The notes below the pieces were generated by a model, which was given only the letters and a program-made list of their open reading frames with translations, searched no databases and had not been told where the DNA came from. A DNA stretch of 64,000 bases from Alligator mississippiensis (lineage: Eukaryota > Chordata > Crocodylia > Alligatoridae): positions 15,022,501 through 15,086,500 of the forward strand of contig NC_081837.1 of assembly GCF_030867095.1 (NCBI RefSeq), given 5' to 3'. How positions within the stretch are numbered: position 1 is the stretch's first letter; every line of letters begins with the position of its first letter. Both the position numbers and the translations under genes were made by a program. Positions 53,401-64,000 of the stretch are shown one piece after another.

Positions 53401-54609
53401 TTACAGAAACAAGCAACAGTGTGGTTTAGGGGTACTTCCTTTGCTTTCAGCAATACCAGGCTGCCACATTTATAACAGATGCACTGGACTTTTGAAACCT
53501 GAAGCTACACATGCTGCATTTGTAGTCTGATAAAGAATGTAACTGGTGCTTCACGTACCATTCACCTAACTTGCATGGGGTGGGGGGACAGGGAAATCAG
53601 ACTGACTTTATTCTAAAGCAAAATCTTCTGCCCTTTTCAAATACAAAGTCAGGTAAAAGCTAGTACTTCATGCATGGTGCTGTGCACTGCAGTGGAGAAG
53701 AGTTGTGTAAAGCCCATGCACTGCGCTGACAGTGCGCAGAATTTTGCTACTAATCTTACCAGCTACAAGGGACTAGTAAAATTGTTCAGGTTTAGAGTTA
53801 AAAAAGCATCTGCTGACTTAACTCTGTACAAAGAGGTACCAAATAGTGCAGCTGTTGTGCTTTTCTTGAACCCCAGAATTTAATGTGGCATTCAAAGGAA
53901 CTGAATGTCTCATCATTCATTACAGACAGGTCCATTCATTTTTTTGGATTAGCTTTTTACCTGCTCATGAGATATGCAGCTCACTCATAGCCATCACATT
54001 TCAACAGTATCCAGATTCTTCAGCACAAGGGCAATGGTAAAAAAAACAAAAACCAAAAAAAGCACTGAGTTTGGAAAGAAAATCAATATCCAGTGTCCTG
54101 CTAATAAATTCATATTTTAATATAAAATATTCATACAGCATACTACACTTCATTCTCTCTGCTAGCGGAATACTGTTACTGACTATTCAAACAGAAAATT
54201 GTCAACCACTCTGCTCTTCAAGGAGTTTTGAGGGACATTATGGTTTCCAGCAGCTACTCTGATCACAGTATTTTGGGAGAGGGGAATAGGTTCCAGAAAT
54301 CTATATTAGGTTAGAGAAGTTGGCCAAAAGGGAAAAGTTTTTCAGGATGTGAGGACTGATCCCACTTACAGTGGAACACAAACACTGCACCCATTAGTGT
54401 TCCCATTAGAGAGTTCTCTTCTAGCCTGCAATCTCCCTGGTGCTCTCTTCCTGCCCTGTACAAAACCTTTTCCCCTCGAGAAACAACTCAGTCATTGCTC
54501 CCCTCTGTTGTCTTCTGCTCTTTCAGTTAGAGTTAAATAATAATTAATGTTGCTATAAAGATGAGTTAAAAACCCCAGATGCAGCCTCGGAGCCCTGCCC
54601 CTCAGGGTG
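50485..54609 (-). other. RABEP1: RABEP1 long 3' UTR with poly(A) signal
   Basis: About 4.1 kb on the minus strand between the RABEP1 stop codon and an ATTAAA signal at 50507-50512 (plus-strand TTTAAT). I see no other gene or clear transposon in it; a (GT)n run lies near 52912. The far end is inferred from the first plausible signal before the NUP88 end, and shorter forms are possible. Confidence 0.45.
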
Positions 54610-57600
54610 TCATGTTTCAGGAAGCTGATTAATGTCTGTCAGTTTTGTGTCATTCAGGATCGCCCGGATTCTCTCCAAGGAATCTGCCTGCCGGATCCGT
54701 TCCAACTGCACCTAAGAAAACAACAAATACAATATGTCCAAAATGGTGCGTCTGGACCCACAGAGCAATAGAGCTTGGTTCTTCCCCAGCTACTCCTTTC
54801 CATCATGCACAGATGATGCCCATCCAGAGCTGACACTGGCATGGAAGAAAGGAAATAGCCCTTCCCAGTTTGCCCACTCCTCTTGACAAAGCAAATGGCT
54901 ATGGGGCTGAAATGTCACTGTCCAGCCACAAGAAGAAGAGATCAGATAGGACAAACAACTACTCGTACAAACAAAGCTGGGGTCTGGGAAAAAAAGACAG
55001 CAGCGAGTGACAGTAACACCAATTTCTTGTCACTAGGTGTTTATTGAGCTACATGCATTTTTGGAAAGAGCATCTCATCTGCCAAGTGCTGGGCAATTTT
55101 TCCACTATGGGTATTTTTCAGCTACTGATCCAAACCCGCCTTTGAAAAAAGAGATGACAAGCAGTGATTTCAGTGAAAATGGTAATTTAACTAACTGTCT
55201 TATGTCTGTGCTACCTACCACTACAGCAGCAGAAGAAAGCACTGACAGCCTTCTCTGCTCACCCACATGGACCATGTCCAAACAAGCTGAGATTCTTGAG
55301 GCTGTTTTCTAGTTAAACTAGAAAACTTGCTTCATGTTTTCAGTCTGAATTTTACAACACTTTAATGAGCTGTATGTGCAAGGAGTTAAAGGCCAAACTT
55401 TAGATGTACCCCAAAAAGAGCTTTGAATCACACTCGGTAGCATAATGTAGTAACCTAAAATCCCTGGATATTGAAATTCCTTCCTTCTGCTGTCTCATGA
55501 CAGCTTTTTAGGATCAAAGGACTATCCTACACTATGACTATAGCTTAAAAGCAGCAAACTCACCAACTAGAGGTGCCATCCCATGGATTTAGAGCAAACG
55601 GTGCAAGTCTCTGCCTTCGCATCTCCCCTTCTGAATCACACTGTATCACTAAGACTCAAAGTCATATACTGAAGGAACTTATTGAGAAGGACACGATAGG
55701 GTTCTGAGTAAGAGCTTAATCTGGTTCTAAAACAGGTGGAATATTCCTGGTTTGTACTAGTAATGCTTTATTATTCATAAAAACACCTATCAACAAGTTT
55801 ATAGCCCCAGCTCTTATGCTGCACAGGCTCCCTGCTACAGAGGTAGCAGAACATATACAGGCATTAGTAAACATAATACTTGGAAATGGACTGATTTTAT
55901 CTCCCTTACCTGAAGGGTCTGCGAAAGCTTTACAAAGTCTCTCTGTACTTGCTCACTGACGTCTAATTCAGTCTGCAACCGCTGAGCTTTATTCTTCTCT
56001 TCAAACATCAGCTGCTCAAGGTTAGCCTAGAAAAAAATTAGTTCCTGATGTGTATTCACGGAGAAGTGGAGCATGTACAGACTCCCAAATAAAGTATGAG
56101 CTGAGAAGCAGAAAACCTGGGTAATACCACAGAGGCACTGCATGAAAGGATCCTCCCTGGGCCTTGGTTTTCCTATCTATGAACAGGAGAATCTCAATTA
56201 TCTGAAGTCTCAGGGGCTCAAACCGAGGGCTTGATTAAATTAGAGCTGTTTGTATATTAACAAACTCTGTATTGAAGTCTGTCAGAAGAGATGCTAGCTT
56301 TACAGTTTTAAGTCACTGTAGTTTAGATTATTGACTATTCCCCACTGCTCTCCCAAATACAATTGTAAAGTAATTTGGAATGGGGCTTTCAATAACTGTG
56401 CTAGGCAGACGACTGCATTGCCAGGACACCTTTTGACTTTCAGAGACTTCTCCTTGTGTTGTCCCTGTGAGTAATACCTTGTTTGACCGCCACACTGATC
56501 TTCCAAGACTAACATGTGCAAGACAGCTTGCCTTTAAAAAGCTGGTTACCTTAACACACACACACACACAACACAGATTCTACCTTTGCAGCAGTTTCCT
56601 TCTTCAGATGCTCTTCCAAAGTTTTGTTCATTTCCTGAAGACTCTCCAGCTGCTGTGTTTTCTCCTGCAAGGTGTTCTCCAACTGTAAAATCAAAGAGGA
56701 CAGCAGGGTTTTTCATCAGTTCATTTTTCACGACTGACATGCATTGAACACACTACCATGAAGCAATTGGTATAAATGCCTTTAGCCTTTATAAATGTGC
56801 AGAAACACCAACATTAAACCATGTCACTCATACTTTTCTACCCTGAAACTAGAAGGAAAGGTGGTGCCTAATAGTGTTTAGCTTAAACATTAGTATAGAA
56901 AGAATAAATATTTTAGGGAAGAGGGTCAACTACTAAGGTGTCAAAATGTTATACTATTCCCAGCATTATAATTTACCCTTCAAAACTTCAAATATCTTTT
57001 TTCTTCTTTTAAAACCATGCTGGTCTTTACAAGACAGAAGTATGTAAGCTCACAACTTGCAGCAAGGCTTTTATCAAACTGATACAAAGGAACAGAGTAG
57101 TTAAAAACTTTAAAGTTATCCAGTTAGGTTTATAACTGCTTGTGTACTTCCTTACATTAGGCCAACTAGTTAGTCTCCTTGTACAGAGTTCTTCTACATA
57201 AATGCATAAAAATGTTGTTAGTGACAACTCAAAGGCAACAAGAAAAACTAGTTTATCTTTTCTGATATGAAGGAGACATGCTCATACCGGTTCAGAGCCA
57301 AGGAGAACTTGTTACCCGGTTATCAGACTCCTCAAGATTCTCTTTCCTGCCCATTATACAGAAGGTTAAAATTCCTATATTTAAGTTTGTAAAACTCTTA
57401 CAAACTATCACATTGACTCCTCACCTGTTCCTTTTCCACTTTTATTCTGTCCAGTTCAGCTCGCAGACTAAAAATGGAAGCTGTAAAACAAAGCAAAACA
57501 AGCTTCGTCACTGCATTGGCTTCTTCAGGTTTTAAGACCCAGTTGTTATCTATCAATGGTTTAAAAAAACAAAATCTAAAAATACTGTATCCTAGCAAGT

Positions 57601-60251
57601 GTGTCTACAAACTCATATACATATAGGTGCATAGCTCAGCTGGCCCTAACATAGAATCTGACTGTTCACTCAGCACATTACCATTTTGCCTATTATGAAG
57701 CTCTTCTTTTTCAACAGATAACCCTGGCTATCTCTTCAGTAAGTAAATAGTCTCTTAAGGCAGGTGTCAAAATTGCCATTATCACTATTCCTACCCAGCG
57801 GCCATGGGGTGAACTTCCTCCCCTCAGCCTGTTCCATTTTATCCATGTTGTTATACTAAGCCTGTCAGTATCCCATCTGAAACAGTTACATGTTCAGGAA
57901 GAAACATCTCCCGTCATTTGAATATTTAAACATCACTCTCTCAGGACATGAACCACTATTATTAAAAGATCATTAATATTATGAAGTTAATCTACTGTGA
58001 TTTTAATAAAATGTGTCCTTCTTCAGAAGCCTTAGGGCTCTGTTTTATAATGTTGGTTTACTACAGCCTCTTTTTCCCCCCTATCTACATGTCCTGGCTG
58101 AAGCTTTTTATTAATGCAGACTCCTGGACAGATCTGAAAGTGTAAGTAACAGTGTTGTGACAAAAATGAAGTACACCCAAATCTACTTGAGCTAGCCCTG
58201 TCAGCGCACAGTACTTTCAGCTTCGATTGGTACATTTACCTTGCTGACATCTGGAAGATCTGAGGCAAATCCAATACTCTTCCAACAACAGGACTCAGCT
58301 TCCACCAACCTGGGCAGCCTAAGTTACCCCCTGCACCCACCTTGCAGCATGTCCTACTTCCAATCAAGTACTCAGCTGTCCGTAGTCTCAGTGTACTTGA
58401 GCAATGTGCAGAACTATTACTTTATCTCATCTCCCATTTTCCTATGATTTTCCCTTTTCAAAGATATGTGAGGATAAAGAACTTATTTCATTCTTATGAG
58501 TGCTACTTTGAAGGGAGACAAAGTTTTTCTCTTTGTACAACTAAAAGCAGAAAACAAAGGTAGCAAAGGTAATCTCAGGAGAGAAAGCAGAATTCTGTTG
58601 TTTTTTTTTCTTGTTCACATTTCATCTCCTACTGCAAAATCTTTGAGATACGAACCTGTAGTAACACACAAAATCAACAACTGCACCCGTGTTTAATTCC
58701 TACAAGTTACTTCTGTTCTAATCATTTAGACAAACCTATACAAAGCAGCTTCTATTCTTTTTATCATGTTCTTGTTTGCTATTCACCTGTCTGCAGGATT
58801 CTCATTCCCCTTCACAAGTGTGATGACCCTCAGGAGCTAAAGCAAGTAAAAGCTGTATTGCTGAAGTCTAAATGAGATACTGCTCTCTCTCCCACTAAAT
58901 TACCCTGGTAGTTTTCCTGGCAACACACTAATGGGTCACCTAGTCCAACAAATTCATGCCTTACATTCACATTTATGTATTACAAAGACTGAAAAGAACC
59001 CCTGTGAACCCCCATATAACACAGGAAAGTGGCAGCACCACAGATTTCCATATATATTTAAGTAAAACAACTAAACTAAGAAACATACCTCAATGCAAGA
59101 AAAAAAGAGGAACCACCCAGTTCCTGTTTACTACTTTTACTTTTAACTGCCCTTAAGTATCAGGTCTATTCTACACCAGAAGCCATATTTATAAGAAAAA
59201 TCTTACAATACACAGCCACGTCAATTTAAGGGCACACTCAGATGCACACTTGTGTGTTTTCTATAAGCATGTCGCGTACATCTTATGAAGAAAATGTGGA
59301 TACCTTGTACTTGTACTTGTTACCCCTAAAACCAAAATCCTAAAGTGCCTTCCATTTTCCAACAGGCAATCCTCTTTCAGGAGTATTTTTTCCTCTCTCA
59401 CCTATTTCCTCTTTGCAATTCTCTATTTCCGTCTGTAAAGTTTCTTCTATAGTTTCCTTCAAACATTGTTCAGCTCGAATCTGTTCTTTTAAGAATAAGA
59501 TTTCTGCCTTAAGTCTTTCTTCAAGGTGATCTGCTGCAGTCCGTACACTAATGATGTCCTCACGGTATTTTAATAGCAATTTACGGAGTTCCTAAATGGA
59601 AGATTAATGAGAAGTTATTTAACAACAATATCTTCCTATACGCAAAGATACACACTCAGGCAAAAGACAGAGATGGTAACTTGTTTTATCTCCATAACTT
59701 CTCTGTATTCTGCCTCAGCTTCTCAATTGACTCCTAATTTTTCAAATGATTCAGCAAACCATTTGTCTGAAAAGGAAATAAAATGTTTGCAAAAAACTTT
59801 ATCTTCTCTTTGTATCTGCCTACTGTTAATCTGACACCCTTGAGAATGAGGAAGGGATATCTAGTGACAACTGAGATATACTACTCCACAATGCGGAGGA
59901 TTATGGCTTATTCTTAACCTTCAATCACTCGTATGCTTAGTTTACGTTCACAAGTGGGATTATATGTATATCTGAACAACAGTTTGCAGGGGCAAAGGCT
60001 TTAAAATTTAGGCTACAACAGGTTCTACAATTTTATCAAGATTTTAGGTACCACACACATTTATTTCATTTTTTTTCTGTATAGTCTTCCAACAATTTTA
60101 AAATCATTACCTCCATGGATTCCGGCAGAATGAAGTCTTCTGCATTCTGTAAAGACTCATGCAAGCTATGCTTTCCTTGAAGGCTTTCATTATCTTTCTG
60201 TAATCTCACCAACTCCTCTGAGACCTCCTCCCTTGACTGTGTCAGAACAGC
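54610..60251 (-). CDS. RABEP1: Rabaptin-5 (RABEP1), C-terminal coding exons (partial)
   Basis: Last six coding exons on the minus strand, about 234 aa of an expected roughly 860: 60251-60111, 59591-59402, 57480-57425, 56682-56584, 56026-55910, 54711-54610; phases join. They read LVRLQKDNESLQGKHSLHES, LKYREDIISVRTAADHLEER, KEEI-ASIFSLRAELDRIK, QQLESLQEMNKTLEEHL, QLMFEEKNKAQRLQTELDV and the end NDTKLTDINQLPET, as in human. The whole part is coiled coil. Rabaptin-5 is an effector of Rab5 on early endosomes, pairing with Rabex-5; the C-terminal coiled coil seen here includes the known Rab5-binding region. For the 57480 exon the upstream acceptor was chosen because the nearer AG breaks the frame. 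Upstream exons are outside the window. Confidence 0.95.
56115..56250 (+). repeat. MIR-like SINE fragment in RABEP1 intron
   Basis: Contains CTGGGCCTTGGTTTTCCTAT, ACAGGAGAATCTCA and later GATTAAATTAG, in the order of the MIR 3' half (CCTCAGTTTCCTCATCTGTA, then GATTAAATGAG). Old and degenerate. Confidence 0.5.
56554..56570. repeat. (AC)n microsatellite
   Basis: A pure ACACAC run of about eight units immediately upstream of the acceptor-distal side of a RABEP1 exon, short and simple. Confidence 0.9.
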
Positions 60252-60679
60252 CTTCAATGTAAAGAGAAGAGCACAAAATTATGACCTAAAAATTGTGCTT
60301 GGGCCTATTCATATCCAATTGATCATCGTGCTTCCAGTGCTTTAGAAAGGCAGGACAAATTACATTTTTTGAGAAAAAAGGGCAAAAAGGTGGCAATATG
60401 GATCATCTCCCTCTGTTTAGCTTTGGTAATTTCAGTATTAGTAAAAAGCAGAAAAAAAAAAATCAAACTTAAGGGCACAATAATAAGCAAGAGAGTAGGT
60501 TATAAATACACCACAACCATGTATCTGCCAATTTTCTTGCCTCTAACTGATAAATTGCGTGTCTATACACAAATGTATAAAAGAGACTCAATTTAGTTTT
60601 TCAAATCATGAGTGGAACTGTCAGCAGAGTCTAATAAGATCAATAAGACCTTGTTTTAAGTGGATCCCAAGATTTAAAC

Positions 60680-61024
60680 GAGGGGGTTTCAAAGATAGAG
60701 CCCACAGAACACTATGATCCTGCCCACAGTGCAGCCTGCAGTTCTTGGACTGGCCTCATGGGCTGCAGGCAGCACAGGCACTGGCTTCAATCCTGTGTGC
60801 AGTATGTATGTGCCAGAAAGGCTCCGGGCTGGTCCAGGCACACGTTAGAGGCAACACGAGGGGCTGGCCTACAGTGCACACTGCATGCGGCACCTAGACC
60901 TGATTGACCTTGGATTTATGGCTTACTTGGCATGCCTAGCCGAGGCTGTAGGCTCAATCCGTCCTGCAGACTGACCCCGTGCCCCTCACCTGTCTCATAG
61001 GGCCAGATAAGTTTGATGCCCCTG
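60680..61024. mobile_element. hAT-like non-autonomous element, about 345 bp
   Basis: The left end, GAGGGGGTTTCAAA, and right end, AGTTTGATGCCCCTG, form imperfect inverted termini. The 8-bp flanks ATTTAAAC (60672-60679) and ACTTAAGC (61025-61032) match at 6 of 8 positions. The GC-rich interior shares words with 3828-4288 and 30240-30690. Confidence 0.6.
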
Positions 61025-62774
61025 ACTTAAGCCATCTGGGCTGAAATTTTCCATGTCACACTGGTCCCAGGCTCACACTTCTAGTAAAAATTTCAGCTGA
61101 AATTGTCAAGCTATTTCCAAGACTGAGGTTACTAGGAAGATGCACTGCCTGTGACCTTCTCTCTCATAAGCTCTCATGCCCAGGTGTTTTGCCACAGGAC
61201 CTACACATTTGGCGGGGGGGGGAGGACGACGACAACGGACGGACCTCTGTTTCACTGATACTTTTGCCTTCTTGAAAATCTACCCAAACTCAGCCAAGTT
61301 TTAAGCCTTTGAAAACTGTTGTTCGCAGAGGCTTGGAACAGACTTGCTAGACTGTCAGAGTTAAGATCAGCATATTCCACCTCTGTTACGCACACTCCAG
61401 TGCAGGGCTGAGAAGGACTTTCCTTGAAACTGCAGCTCTGGGTTGCTGCAGGCTATGCTGGGTCCAGGTACTGAATCTGAGAACTGGCAGCCAGTCTCTC
61501 CTATGCTCTCAATGCTTATACTGTTGATGTGCAAGGAGTCTGGAAGAAGCGGCCCATTTCAAACAAAGAACAGCAATTGGCTTCTACCCCAGTCTACTTA
61601 CCATGCCAGAGAAGGGTTGGGGAAGCAGACTGGATCAAGAACCTGGGGACAGACATAGCCAGTAGAAATGAAATAGTAGGAGTATGGCAACTGAGGCCAG
61701 AGGGCAGCAGAGAGACTGGATGAAAAGCTAGGAAAAGATGGGCAGGCCAGGAACTGACTGGGTGAAAGAGACTGGATCTGATATGAGAAACCTGTGCAGT
61801 GAAGACTGGGACTGTCCTGGTGAGGCAAATGGTACTGAGAAGAGAAGCCAGGGGTATAAGGGAACAGACACAACAAAGCAAAAGGGTGCCAAGTAGGGGG
61901 GTGATAAGGAGAGGCAGAAGAATATGTCCACTAGAGCACATTCTCCTTTAGAGCCTGAAATAAAACCCAAGATTTCAGTCTCACCACTCTGCTGCTGACA
62001 GCAGATATCTGTGAAACCCACTGGCAAAGTGAGTTATCCCCCATCTACTGATGGTCCATGTAGAGGGTGAGAAATCTACTACTTGTATCAGTTACTCCAT
62101 TTGCTCAAGTGGCAGAGGTCTGTGTGGTGGATCCAAAAGGTTTAACACCATGCTGATAAAACCATGTGGTTGCTGACAGGATGTCGCATGATGGGACTGT
62201 TTTTCAGTTTGCTTTTTAAAAACCTAGGAAGTTACACACAAAAACACTACGTTAAGATATTATTAACAGTGCCAAGCCAAACCTGCAAGATAGGAAATGC
62301 CAGAATTAAGGTTTCCTGTGCAACTTCACTGCATATGCACATATAGGCCACATTACGATATAATGTTTTATTACATTAATATTTTTTTCCAAAGGACCCC
62401 GTCTCATTCAGGTCACAGGATGAACCTGCGGTGAGGATGAGTTAGAGCTGTAATGGGAAGGAAACTTATCTGTAAAACTCTAGCTTTGTTTATTTAGCAG
62501 GCTGGAAGGTGGCAGAAGAGGATGGACTCTTGGCTAAAGTCGCAGAAAGCTTCCCCAAGGAACTAGATTTTATCCCTACTTTCTGCTACTGATGTTTTAT
62601 ATGATGTTAGTCAAGTAATTTAAACCCCATGTTTCATCAGCAGTCATTAATTTATATATTCCTTGTTTGCTGGGTGCCAGGTTGGATAACATGAAGTCAA
62701 ATTTGGAGAAGTGCCAAGCAGTCAATTAAAACTGAAGTCACAGGGAACTGTGAATGTTAACTAATACTTTATAT

Positions 62775-63010
62775 CAGGGGTAGGTAACCCTTGGTATGGG
62801 TGTGCCAGAGCATGGCATGCAAAAAAGCATTTTGCTTGGCCCATGTGCCTAGGGGCAGATGGTGGGGAAGGGGCTGGGGCTGCGCTGCCACAACAAGGAT
62901 TGAGCCCCTTGCAGTTCCCCCACTGTCCGTGCCCCTGGCACACCAACATTTTACAAGTTGAGGTTGTGGGTGTTTTTTGGCACTTTGCCCAAAAACATTG
63001 CTGACTCCTG
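62775..63010. mobile_element. hAT-like non-autonomous element, about 236 bp
   Basis: The left end, CAGGGGTAGGTAACCC, and right end, ATTGCTGACTCCTG, are imperfect inverted termini. The 8-bp flanks CTTTATAT (62767-62774) and TTCTATAT (63011-63018) match at 6 of 8. Non-coding. Confidence 0.7.
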
Positions 63011-63104
63011 TTCTATATTATCTGTTCTACATTATGTCTCATCTCTGGGAGAGGGGAAATATCAGTCACTAAGTATCTCAGATCCAGCACCTGAAGTATG
63101 TTGA

Positions 63105-63240
63105 CCTATTTGACCTTGAACCCACTGCCTCAGTTCCTTATTCATTTCCTCATTGCCTGTGGGCATTATAAAAATACACTCATTAACACTGGTAAACTAC
63201 TGTGAAACTACAGTAATTAATACCACAAAAGCCCATGAGA
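63105..63240 (+). repeat. Possible MIR-like SINE fragment
   Basis: TTTGACCTTGAACCCACTGC, CCTCAGTTCC, TTTCCTCATTGCCTGTGGGC and ATTATAAAAATAC follow the order of the MIR region GACCTTGGGC, CCTCAGTTTCCTCATCTGTA, GGGCATTATAATA. Degenerate, so the call is moderate. Confidence 0.45.
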
Positions 63241-64000
63241 AAATTAATTCCGTTTCTGGAGTTGAGTCAGAATAGTACCTGGTAAATATGACAACACACT
63301 GAACTGCTACTCCTAAGTAAGCACCTGTATGAAGTGTAGGGTACAGAGGGGAGGGGGAAGGGGTGGGCAAAGAATACAGACTCATATAGTTAATGACTAC
63401 TATACTGAGGTGGCAAAGGCAACCTTATTTCTGAGATTCCTTAATCTTTCTAATGCTTGACTTTGCAATCTTAACAATGTTCTTTTAACATAGTTTTGTG
63501 TGTGTATTCTGTTCACTGCATGCATTTTACTATTTATGGTAGCTTCAGTAAAAGCAAAATCTTTTTTTCTGAAAACAAGCTCCATCATGCTGCTGCAGGT
63601 CATGGACTTGTCCTCCTTATAACTGCTGAGTGCAACAGGTCCGTTCCCCAGCATACCATGTATATGGAAAAGAGGTCAGTCCCTAGCTCCAGCAGTTTGG
63701 AGAAAGTAACAAATCAGGAACCCTTGATCCAGAACTTCCGGCAAAAGTTAAAACAGCTTCTTGGAACGGTGGAAAGGGAAAAACTGGCAAACTAGGGAAG
63801 GATGACACCTGCAAGCAGGCTCTCCCTGCTACATGGTGACAAGTACACAGACTATGGCAGCACAGAACCTGGAATGGCTTCTAAAAACTACAGGCTTCAT
63901 ATCTCTTTTTTAATTAAATATATCCACATGTAAAAAGCATGGTTATCTTATCTTAGCAGACTGTGTTAAACAGCAAGAAACAGACAAAACACTGATCACT

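Larger units (their letters stand above)
60252..64000 (-). other. RABEP1: RABEP1 intron (runs off the window)
   Basis: From the acceptor of the 60251 exon to the window end there is no further RABEP1 coding block; the expected upstream peptide around QAKRDVQEQM was not found. The intron holds two hAT-like elements and a MIR-like fragment. About 61440-61990 is purine-rich with repeated GAGACTGGAT words and looks like an old element I cannot name. The short frames at 63400-63800 on both strands have no recognised family. Confidence 0.6.

Noticed and set aside
57425-57467. Shorter form of the RABEP1 exon using the nearer AG acceptor
   Set aside because: It breaks the frame with the preceding exon; the acceptor at 57481-57482 keeps the ASIFSLRAEL reading seen in the human protein.
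63400-63795. Short frames on both strands, including a Lys/Gln-rich plus-strand tail
   Set aside because: No recognised family, no splice or promoter context, and they overlap each other on opposite strands.

Overview
The window is vertebrate nuclear DNA, most likely from a sauropsid and probably a crocodilian. The evidence is split GT-AG genes with vertebrate exon structures, CpG-island promoters, several CR1 LINE fragments in introns, non-autonomous hAT elements, MIR-like SINE remnants and a probable Penelope-like fragment. Species is an inference from repeat content; gene identities come from recognising the translated exons.

Six host genes lie in the order DERL2 (+, last exon only), DHX33 (+, complete), C1QBP (+, complete), RPAIN (-, complete), NUP88 (+, complete) and RABEP1 (-, last six coding exons). 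This matches, in inverted orientation, the human 17p13.2 block as I recall it. All exons assigned join in frame with GT-AG borders: DHX33 689 aa in 12 exons, C1QBP 281 aa in 6, RPAIN 217 aa in 7, NUP88 732 aa in 17, and the last 234 aa of RABEP1 in 6. No host gene here looks broken.

Layout: 1-1070 end of DERL2; 1071-5990 intergenic with two adjacent hAT elements; 5990-7150 CpG island with a duplicated DHX33 promoter block; 6707-24680 DHX33, with a 2 kb CR1 in intron 1; 24990-31820 C1QBP, with a CR1 in intron 3; 31820-33880 intergenic; 33880-37665 RPAIN; 37666-37774 a 109-bp bidirectional promoter built as an inverted repeat of paired ETS sites; 37775-50243 NUP88, with CR1, hAT and Penelope-like insertions in introns; 50490-64000 RABEP1 3' UTR, coding exons and a long intron that runs off the window.

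The genes are housekeeping functions: ER-associated degradation (DERL2), RNA helicase (DHX33), mitochondrial matrix acidic protein (C1QBP), RPA import (RPAIN), nuclear pore (NUP88) and Rab5 endosome effector (RABEP1). RPAIN and NUP88, both linked to nuclear transport, share one promoter. I see no wholly new gene system. The most interesting items are the mirror-symmetric RPAIN/NUP88 promoter, the duplicated CRE/ZNF143-like DHX33 promoter, a perfect 43-bp hairpin with hammerhead-like cores inserted into a CR1, and an unexplained CpG-retaining segment in DHX33 intron 1.
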